This document shows positions 35,086 to 41,810 of a stretch of DNA of 43,408 nt, in pieces. The notes beneath the pieces were generated by a model. That model searched no databases. It was not told where the DNA came from and saw only the letters and a list, made by a program, of their open reading frames with translations. Both the position numbers and the translations under genes were made by a program. Source of the DNA: JAJYSO01 sp964579505 (GTDB taxonomy: Bacteria > Bacteroidota > Bacteroidia > Flavobacteriales > Flavobacteriaceae); the NCBI GenBank assembly GCA_964579505.1, contig CAZOGC010000017.1, positions 1 through 43,408 on the forward strand. The letters run 5' to 3'. How positions within the stretch are numbered: position 1 is the first letter of the stretch; each line of letters begins with the position of its first letter.

Positions 35086-36287
35086 TAGAGATGGTTTTTA
35101 AAATGATTTATTTTTTTATTTAGGCTTACTAATTCTTGTTTAGTAATGGTGTGACTACTTTGTAATCGTTGAATTTCTTTTAACAGCGCCCAAATATCCT
35201 CTTCTGAGTTAGCTGTAAGTTGTTGTAAACGCGTTACCAAGTCTTGATTAATCTTTTGTACATCTGTGTGCAATTCGTTTCGAATATAGGCTAAAAACTG
35301 TTCTATCTTTTTATGTGCTATGGTGGTATGATCTTTTTTCTTTAGATACATACCCGAAATAGTGCGCGTGTACTCATAGGTTTTATTGCGCAACGGAGGC
35401 ACTACTCGAATTGCTTTTTGTTTTCGTTTTCCTTCAAAAATAATAAATAAAATAGCCCCTATAATGATAAAATAATAGCCCCATTTTAAATACTTATTGC
35501 TCAACAAAACATATAATGGAGACCCGTGAAAGACCTTAAATCCTACATCATAATAAACATCGTAATAAACAGGCCCACTAATAGGCAGGTAAGCCAATGC
35601 TTTTTGGGCATACTCATAATTTTGTGCTGACAGCATAAAGAAATTAGAAAATGCCTGCGGAGCCGTTTGTAAAATTATTTTTCCTTTTCCACGAGGAATA
35701 CGAATAAAGTTTACCCATTTATTAGCTGCCGCAGCAGAATCGCGTTTAAAGCGAACCTCTCCTAAAACAGTGGTTTGAATGGTATCTATCTTGCTAAAAA
35801 AGGCAATTGCCGAATTGTGGGTAAAAGTATAGGCACTATCTGCGTGAAGCTGCGGGTTTACCAAATTATATTGTGGATAATCGATAAGCCTTCTACGTTG
35901 GCGCCTCGTAGTCCACTCCAAAGACAAGGTATCTAAATTAAATAAATTAGAATAGTTTGCAGAAACAAAGAGTGTATTGCCTTGCGCTACCCATTTAAAA
36001 AGTTTTTTACGCGCCGCTTTATTAAAATTTATTCGGTTATTCACAAAAATATAAGTACCCGACAACGTGCTGTCTTCTAAAAATTGATACGGTGATTGGT
36101 TTACTTTTCTCACCTGTTGAATGCTGTCTAAACTGTGAAAAAACACATAGGTACCCAATGGCGTTTTGCTTTTTATAGAAAATGTAGGGCTCCAGTCTAC
36201 CGGGGCTGGTTTACTGGCTTCTGCATACACAAAAAAAGCCAGCAAAAGAACCAACAATACCACTACGATTTTATAGCCTCTACTCAT
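35085..36287 (-). CDS. DUF4350 domain-containing membrane protein
   Basis: A 400-residue protein. An N-terminal hydrophobic segment (about residues 7-24) looks like a signal anchor. The DUF4350-like domain with VDWSPTFSIKSKTPLGTYVFFHSL follows, and a second membrane helix lies at about residues 268-288 (WGYYFIIIGAILFIIFEGKRKQK). The C-terminal ~110 residues are cytoplasmic and helical. The function is unknown, and the name rests on cluster position and the N-terminal wording. It overlaps the DUF4129 gene by 8 nt and MoxR by 1 nt. Confidence 0.75.
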   Translation of the reverse strand: MSRGYKIVVVLLVLLLAFFVYAEASKPAPVDWSPTFSIKSKTPLGTYVFFHSLDSIQQVRKVNQSPYQFLEDSTLSGTYIFVNNRINFNKAARKKLFKWVAQGNTLFVSANYSNLFNLDTLSLEWTTRRQRRRLIDYPQYNLVNPQLHADSAYTFTHNSAIAFFSKIDTIQTTVLGEVRFKRDSAAAANKWVNFIRIPRGKGKIILQTAPQAFSNFFMLSAQNYEYAQKALAYLPISGPVYYDVYYDVGFKVFHGSPLYVLLSNKYLKWGYYFIIIGAILFIIFEGKRKQKAIRVVPPLRNKTYEYTRTISGMYLKKKDHTTIAHKKIEQFLAYIRNELHTDVQKINQDLVTRLQQLTANSEEDIWALLKEIQRLQSSHTITKQELVSLNKKINHFKNHL

Positions 36288-37035
36288 GGGTATTTAACTG
36301 TTTTTGCATGGTTACAAATGCTTTTTGTGCCACGGCATATTGCTGCTGATTTACCGAAAAATCGCCATACCATATAAAATCATAAAGGCGGGTAAGGTTG
36401 GCAAACTGAGAAGCCATTTTTGGGTCTTTTAATTCAGCCAGATATTCTTTACTCGTTTTTTGAGACTGATAATCTATAAACTCTTTGTCTTTTAGTATTT
36501 GCAAAATAAGCAAGTAATAATATCGCACCGCCAGCCTGTAGTTTTGTTGAACCAATGCCTGCTTTATCAACTCCGGAATATCTTTTTCTCGAATTGTCTT
36601 TTCTTCTTCAGAAAGCAGTACTTCAGGAGGGGTTTTAGGCTTAAAAAAGGCTTTACTCCGGTTTAATTTGACAAACAACCAAACCAACAAGCCAATTATG
36701 GCCGCCAATACCACATATTTAAGAATATTGACGAGTGTTGCCAGCCAGGTTCCGGCTCTTACCGTACCAAATAAGAAATTCCAGAAAGAGTTCCAAAGAC
36801 CGATTACCCATTCTTCAAATACCTGCCACCAATTGGGATTTTCTAGTTTTCGTGTATAGTTAAAATCTTTATTGTTTTTATACGTATTTATCTGTTTTTG
36901 ATGAAAATGGACAGGTTGCACATCTGCCTGCTTATCGTAGTTAATTTTAGGGAGCACAGCCAAGCTATCTGTTTGGGCTGAAACTACCCCAAACGAGCAA
37001 AAAAAGAGTATAAAAATGCACCCGAGTATTCGCAT
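36280..37035 (-). CDS. DUF4129 domain-containing membrane protein
   Basis: A 251-residue protein with a clear signal peptide (MRILGCIFILFFCSFGVVSAQ). An extracytoplasmic segment follows, then a central membrane helix (about residues 105-125) and a cytoplasmic DUF4129 region. The last shows AVRYYYLLILQILKDKEFIDYQ and the Trp-rich FIWYGDFSVNQQQY typical of the family. DUF4129 proteins recur in MoxR/DUF58 clusters in many phyla. Its role is unknown. It overlaps the DUF4350 gene by 8 nt and begins 2 nt after the stop of the preceding membrane gene. Confidence 0.78.
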   Translation of the reverse strand: MRILGCIFILFFCSFGVVSAQTDSLAVLPKINYDKQADVQPVHFHQKQINTYKNNKDFNYTRKLENPNWWQVFEEWVIGLWNSFWNFLFGTVRAGTWLATLVNILKYVVLAAIIGLLVWLFVKLNRSKAFFKPKTPPEVLLSEEEKTIREKDIPELIKQALVQQNYRLAVRYYYLLILQILKDKEFIDYQSQKTSKEYLAELKDPKMASQFANLTRLYDFIWYGDFSVNQQQYAVAQKAFVTMQKQLNTHE

Positions 37036-37037
37036 AT

Positions 37038-37943
37038 TTAAGAATTCTTTCCTAAATTTTCAATAGCTTCAAAAGCACCCGTTTGGTTTTGTTTTTCATC
37101 TAAACTAAAAAAGAGAAATGTAGCGCTTATAATAAGTAAAACATACATCAAGAAGCGCCCCAGTGCTCCAATAAGTGATAAAACGATGTAGGGCCACTCA
37201 TTAAGATATGACATATCAAGGGCACTTTTATCTTTCATAGAAGTCATGGTTTCTACCAAACTATATATGGTGGCCGGAAACTGAAAAATAGCTGAGGCCA
37301 AATAGTAAATAATTCCCATAACAAACAAGGTAAAAAAGCTTGACCACCAATTGTGTCTAATCAACTTAAAACTATAAGCAAACGATTCGCCTACTCCCAT
37401 TTTATAAAAGGCCATAATTGAAAAAACCAGCGACATGGGTACAAACAAATATATACCCGGAATAAAACAAAAAAACAGCCCTATAAAGGTTATAAAACCC
37501 GCCAAAAACATCAATCCAAAAAAGTTTCCCCACGTTTTACGTACATTTTTTGCTACTTCTTTCACCTCAATTTTTCCGTCGTTTTCAATATAAGAAAGCA
37601 CACTAAAGTTTATAGCCGCATAAAAAACCGCATAAAACAAGATAGAGATAAGAATAAAGGCAAAAGCACCGGCAAAGAAAGAAAGATTAAAATAGTTATC
37701 AAAAAACACCGATGAAGAGTTTCCGCCGGTAGGCAACATGTCAAAAAGATTCCTCATCTTGCCCATCGTTAAGTAATAATAGCCTAAAAAAGCCACTAAT
37801 GCCAGCAACAAAACCGGCCCTACCACTTTAAGTATTACCTGTCCCAGCGGTTTATAATTATGGCGAATAAATTTAAACGTATCTGTTAGAATATCCCCTA
37901 ACGATCGTTCTTGTTTAAAATTGATGCGTTCAGTTTGCAACAT
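37038..37943 (-). CDS. Uncharacterised six-helix membrane protein of the MoxR cluster
   Basis: I do not recognise a named family with confidence. The 301 residues contain about six hydrophobic helices (near residues 38-60, 95-125, 145-170, 165-185, 205-230 and 255-280). A conserved-looking cytoplasmic N-terminus RINFKQERSLGDILTDTF precedes the first helix. Proteins of this layout sit between the SpoIIM and DUF4129 genes in many Bacteroidota genomes as I recall. The gene overlaps the SpoIIM gene by 14 nt, implying translational coupling, so it is probably a component of the same membrane system. Confidence 0.7.
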   Translation of the reverse strand: MLQTERINFKQERSLGDILTDTFKFIRHNYKPLGQVILKVVGPVLLLALVAFLGYYYLTMGKMRNLFDMLPTGGNSSSVFFDNYFNLSFFAGAFAFILISILFYAVFYAAINFSVLSYIENDGKIEVKEVAKNVRKTWGNFFGLMFLAGFITFIGLFFCFIPGIYLFVPMSLVFSIMAFYKMGVGESFAYSFKLIRHNWWSSFFTLFVMGIIYYLASAIFQFPATIYSLVETMTSMKDKSALDMSYLNEWPYIVLSLIGALGRFLMYVLLIISATFLFFSLDEKQNQTGAFEAIENLGKNS

Positions 37944-38901
37944 GCTTTATTTGTTTTTTGTGTAAATATTGCGGATAAAAAACGTAGTAAAATAAAATCA
38001 ACGCCAGCGATAAACCAATGATAGTAATAGCTAAAGCGTTAGGCATTTCGGTATGACGAGTAACAAACCCTTCTAAAAACCCGGCTATAATAAAAAAGGG
38101 AACGGTACTAATCATTATTTTTAAGGAAGCCTTCATTCCTTTTGTAAATGATTTTAGGCGTGTATACGTGCCCGGAAACAAGAGGCTTTTACCCAATACC
38201 AAGCCGGCGCATCCTGCTACAATAATTACCGATATTTCTATGGTGCCATGAATCCATATCGTTCGTGCCGACTCCCACAAATAACCCTGACTATACATAA
38301 AATATTGAAAAACACCCACCATTAGGGCATTGCGCATTAAAAAGAAAACCGTGCCCAAGCCCAATAAAATACCAAAAACAAACGTGTAAAGGGCCACTTT
38401 AATATTGTTAATGGTAATCCCCATAAACATATCCATTTCATTTTGCTGTTTATAAACAGCCATAGGATCTCCTTTTTGGATATTATGCAGGGTCATATCA
38501 ATATACGCGTCACCCATAAAAGCGCGCGCAAAGGTTTGATCGTGTGCTGCCGAAAAAGCGCCTACTAAGGTAAAAATGGCAAAGATGAGAAAAGAGATGA
38601 GGAGCTGTTTTTGATAGGCATAAAAAAATTGGGGAAACTCTTTTGTAAAAAATGTAATGAACCGATAAGACGATTCTTTTTGGGTTTTATATATTTTTCT
38701 ATGCGCTCTAGTGGCCAGCATATTCAGGTATGTAGCCGTATTACTGTTGGCATAAAAGGTTTGTGCATAGCTCAGATCATCGGTTACTTCAATATACAAA
38801 GCAGAGAGCTCATCAGGAGAAATTTGCACATTATTAGATACTATATTTTCAAATCTAGTCCATTTGTCCTTATTTTGTCTCACAAAAGCCGCTTCGCGCA
38901 T
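37930..38901 (-). CDS. SpoIIM (stage II sporulation protein M)-family membrane protein
   Basis: A protein of the Bacteroidota SpoIIM-like family with a long cytoplasmic N-terminal region (about residues 1-95). It is followed by four to six membrane helices with FVFGILLGLGTVFFLMRNALMVGVF and IWIHGTIEISVIIVAGCAG, the family signature. I take the start at 38901 (MREAAFVRQNKDKW, 323 residues). A longer frame to 38964 is open but would overlap the divergent RDD gene by 28 nt. The role in these non-sporulating bacteria is unknown. It begins the minus-strand cluster of six genes. Confidence 0.82.
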   Translation of the reverse strand: MREAAFVRQNKDKWTRFENIVSNNVQISPDELSALYIEVTDDLSYAQTFYANSNTATYLNMLATRAHRKIYKTQKESSYRFITFFTKEFPQFFYAYQKQLLISFLIFAIFTLVGAFSAAHDQTFARAFMGDAYIDMTLHNIQKGDPMAVYKQQNEMDMFMGITINNIKVALYTFVFGILLGLGTVFFLMRNALMVGVFQYFMYSQGYLWESARTIWIHGTIEISVIIVAGCAGLVLGKSLLFPGTYTRLKSFTKGMKASLKIMISTVPFFIIAGFLEGFVTRHTEMPNALAITIIGLSLALILFYYVFYPQYLHKKQIKHVAN

Positions 38902-38936
38902 AATCTTAAAAATAGAAGTCCAAAGAAACGCATTAA

Positions 38937-39650
38937 ATGGATAATTTTCAAATAGAGACCGCACAAAATGTCCAAATTTCTCAAAATATTGCTCGTATAA
39001 ACGACCGTATTTTAGCCTTTTTGGTGGATCTTCTCATCATTATTGCTTATGAAGTTATAATGCTTTTTGTATACACTTCTTCGGGGTTATCGGGATCCGG
39101 ATTATGGGTAGCTACTTTAACTTTTGGACTTCCTCCTTTTTTATATCACTTATTAATGGAAACCTTAAACAATGGGCAATCTATAGGCAAAGCTGCTTTA
39201 AAAATAAGGGTAGTTCGATTAGATGGTAGTCCGGCTCGATTTTCAAATTATCTAATTAGGTGGGCCTTGCGAATCATAGATTTTAGTATCACCTCAGGGG
39301 CCTGTGCGCTCTTTACTTTTCTTTTAAATGACAAAGGACAACGCTTAGGCGATATAGCTGCTAAAACTACCGTGATTTCTGAACGAAAATATATTGGTAT
39401 TCAACAAACCCTACAAGTTGATATTCCTTCAAATTATACGCCTCTATACCCACAGGTAACGGTGTTTTCTGATAAAGACATACAAACCATCAAACAACTA
39501 TATCAAAAAGCAAAACACAACAATAATTATAAAGTTATAGACACTTTAGCCCATAAAACGGCCGGCATAATGGAGATTACTTATCAAGAATCTTCTGTTA
39601 ATTTTATTAGTCGGGTTATAAGCGATTACAATTATTACACCCAGCAATAA
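38937..39650 (+). CDS. RDD family membrane protein
   Basis: A 237-residue RDD-domain protein. The N-terminus IETAQNVQISQNIARINDRI carries the R-D signature, and the following helices (about residues 27-46, 55-80 and 105-125) make the RDD fold. The conserved NGQSIGKAALKIRVVR loop lies between the second and third helices. The last ~85 residues are polar, without helices. It is divergent from the SpoIIM gene with a 35-bp gap, a common Bacteroidota pairing. Ion transport has been shown for some RDD proteins, but nothing here fixes a substrate. Confidence 0.86.
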   Translation: MDNFQIETAQNVQISQNIARINDRILAFLVDLLIIIAYEVIMLFVYTSSGLSGSGLWVATLTFGLPPFLYHLLMETLNNGQSIGKAALKIRVVRLDGSPARFSNYLIRWALRIIDFSITSGACALFTFLLNDKGQRLGDIAAKTTVISERKYIGIQQTLQVDIPSNYTPLYPQVTVFSDKDIQTIKQLYQKAKHNNNYKVIDTLAHKTAGIMEITYQESSVNFISRVISDYNYYTQQ

Positions 39651-39681
39651 ACACTTTGTAACTTTTTAAACTATCACTTTT

Positions 39682-40302
39682 ATGAAAATAGATTACTTGT
39701 TTGTTATCGATATTTTGGGGGTGATTGCCTTTGCCATTTCGGGCGTTTTAACGGCCATGAAAAAGCGAATGGATCCGTTTGGAATATTGATTATTGCGTT
39801 TGTTACCGCTATTGGGGGTGGTACTTTACGCGATTTGTTAATTGATGTACCGGTGGCCTGGTTGCGTAATATTGTTTACGTGTACGTAATTATTAGCACT
39901 ACTATTTTAGCTATTATTTTTAGAAATAAACTCGTTTATCTACGGCGTTCTCTCTTCTTTTTTGACACGTTGGGTATCTCTCTATACACACTGATTGGAA
40001 TTGAAAAAGCCCTAGCCGTCGGATTCTCTCCTCCTATTTGTATTGCTATTGGCACTATGACAGCTTGTTTTGGTGGGGTGATACGCGATATTTTAGCCAA
40101 CGACATTCCGGTTATTTTTCACAAAGAAATTTATGCCACCGCTTGTATTTTAGGCGGAGTGGTTTACTTTATTTTGCGTGCCACTTCTCTACCCAATTCA
40201 CTTGTTTTTATAATTACCGGGGTAGTGGTTTTTAGCGTTCGGTCTTTAGCGGTATATTTTGATTTTCAGCTTCCTTCTGTATATCCAAGGGAAAGAGAAT
40301 AA
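39682..40302 (+). CDS. TRIC/UPF0126 family cation channel protein
   Basis: A 206-residue membrane protein with about seven helices and an internal repeat. Each half has the family motif: GILIIAFVTAIGGGTLRDLLIDVPV (about residues 33-57) and TMTACFGGVIRDILANDIPVIF (about 121-142). The GGG-x-x-RD and GGVIRD motifs are the conserved ion-path elements of bacterial homologues of trimeric intracellular cation channels. It lies 31 nt downstream of the RDD gene, probably in the same transcript. Confidence 0.88.
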   Translation: MKIDYLFVIDILGVIAFAISGVLTAMKKRMDPFGILIIAFVTAIGGGTLRDLLIDVPVAWLRNIVYVYVIISTTILAIIFRNKLVYLRRSLFFFDTLGISLYTLIGIEKALAVGFSPPICIAIGTMTACFGGVIRDILANDIPVIFHKEIYATACILGGVVYFILRATSLPNSLVFIITGVVVFSVRSLAVYFDFQLPSVYPRERE

Positions 40303-40545
40303 GTTTACTCATCTTTTTCATATTCTATAGCAATGTTGTCTTAAATAATTTGGGGGACTTCTAGACTGCGCTCGAAGTGACAAAAGGTACTTACGCTTGT
40401 CTTACTTCAACAGGTCTTCCATAGGTAAAAATCTACGTGACACAAAAGAACTCAAAAAGCTATTTTTTAAAGGTTGTAACAAGTCTTGATTAGTATGACA
40501 CTCCTCAAATTTTAATAGCAATCACCGGGGTTTCAATTCAAACTG

Positions 40546-41631
40546 TTATAATTTATCTAACGGACTTTGCACTGTAGCTATATTGTGATCGGTTACATGG
40601 GTATACAACAAGGTGGTTTTAATATTATTGTGTCCTAATAGTTTTTGAATTAAGCTGATATCGGTTCCCATTTCTAACAAATGGGTTGCATACGAATGGC
40701 GAAGCCCATGTACCCCAATATTTTTACGTATTCCAGCCTTTTTCATGGCATTTTTAAAAACCATTTGCACACTTCTTATGGCGTACTTCCCTCCTTTTTG
40801 TCCTTCAAAAAGATAGTCTTTGGGTCGGTACACTTTATAGTATTTACGCAGTGCATGTAAAATAGAGGTTGGCAAATTTACATAACGATCTTTTTTGCCT
40901 TTTCCACGATGAATAAGTACTTTCATTCTATCTGAATCTATATTGCCAATCTTAAGATTTACTATTTCGCTCACTCGCAACCCCATACCATAACACAGTT
41001 GTAAGATAAGCTTGTGCTTTAGGTTGGTGGTTACCTGAAACAACCTTTTTACTTCTTGTTGACTCAAGGATTTAGGAAGCAACAAAGGCTTTTTGGGGCG
41101 CGGAATGTCAAAAAACATTTTTTCTCGATGAAGAACCTGTTCAAAATAAAATTTTACAGCATTCATTCTACTATGAATTTGGTTTTCTGACAATTTGAGA
41201 TCCTGAGCGCAATACAAAAAATAACTTTGTAAACGTTGCGGCGAAAGTTCGGCTACCGAAAAATCTTTTATGACATAAAGTAACTGAGCAAACTCATTAG
41301 AATAGGTTCTGAGTGTATTAGGCGAATATCCTTTTAAAACCAGTTTTTCTCTGTAATGTTTAAACTCCGGCAAATTAATAGGGGCTATCTTTTGTTGTCT
41401 TTCTTTGCTAACAGTTTTTGGGGTTAGTTGACAAAATGCTCTATTTCTTTTATTGTCATATAAATACCAGGTTTGTCGTTTAGCCGCCCAATGTGTATTG
41501 GGATGCTTTTTTACAATTTTTTGAAATGACGGATCTTTAGGGAAAAAGAGCCAGATTACTTTTTTATGTTGATAGACTCCTAACTCAAATTGAAAATTGA
41601 TTTTATTAAAGTTATCTCTAACACTTAGCAT
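40546..41631 (-). CDS. Tyrosine recombinase / integrase (XerC/D-like)
   Basis: A 361-residue site-specific recombinase. The catalytic set is complete: Arg in GLRVSEIV, Lys in GKGKKDR, His-x-x-Arg in HGLRHSYATHLLEMGTD, His in LLGHNNIKTT, and the nucleophile Tyr in LLYTHV. The SAM-like DNA-binding domain is at about residues 95-170 (KLVLKGYSPNTLRTYSNEF). The first ~90 residues form an additional N-terminal domain of unknown fold. The C-terminus ends in SPLDKL. It lacks the extra segment between the two halves of the catalytic domain that marks integron integrases. It could be a mobile-element recombinase; attachment sites could not be identified. Confidence 0.9.
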   Translation of the reverse strand: MLSVRDNFNKINFQFELGVYQHKKVIWLFFPKDPSFQKIVKKHPNTHWAAKRQTWYLYDNKRNRAFCQLTPKTVSKERQQKIAPINLPEFKHYREKLVLKGYSPNTLRTYSNEFAQLLYVIKDFSVAELSPQRLQSYFLYCAQDLKLSENQIHSRMNAVKFYFEQVLHREKMFFDIPRPKKPLLLPKSLSQQEVKRLFQVTTNLKHKLILQLCYGMGLRVSEIVNLKIGNIDSDRMKVLIHRGKGKKDRYVNLPTSILHALRKYYKVYRPKDYLFEGQKGGKYAIRSVQMVFKNAMKKAGIRKNIGVHGLRHSYATHLLEMGTDISLIQKLLGHNNIKTTLLYTHVTDHNIATVQSPLDKL

Positions 41632-41669
41632 CTTTAGTTCGTTTTTAGGATATCTTTACTGCTTCGCAT

Positions 41670-41689
41670 TTTGTATATCTACAAAGGTA
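41670..41689 (-). promoter_or_regulatory. Recombinase promoter (TACCTTTG) overlapping a perfect inverted repeat
   Basis: On the minus strand TACCTTTG (41689-41682) matches TAnnTTTG, 50 nt before the recombinase start codon. It overlaps a perfect 6-bp inverted repeat, TTTGTA-TATC-TACAAA (41670-41685), so the predicted transcript start would fall inside it. The repeat could be an operator or a recombination-site core. No protein is known to bind it. Confidence 0.4.
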
Positions 41690-41810
41690 TAAATAATAAC
41701 CTAAAGATTTCCAGAGGTTTAAAAAATTTGTAGGGAATGGAAAAATTTCGCATATTTGGGAGTTAGGTGCAACCCAAAAACAAAACCCGATGCCAAAAGA
41801 ATAAAAGTAA

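Noticed and set aside
38902..38964. Longer start for the SpoIIM-family gene
   Set aside because: It would overlap the divergent RDD gene by 28 nt, while the ATG at 38901 leaves a normal intergenic gap.
40546..41631. Recombinase as the housekeeping XerC or XerD
   Set aside because: The ~90-residue extra N-terminal domain and accessory context argue against it, though the catalytic domain is Xer-like; left as a general tyrosine recombinase.
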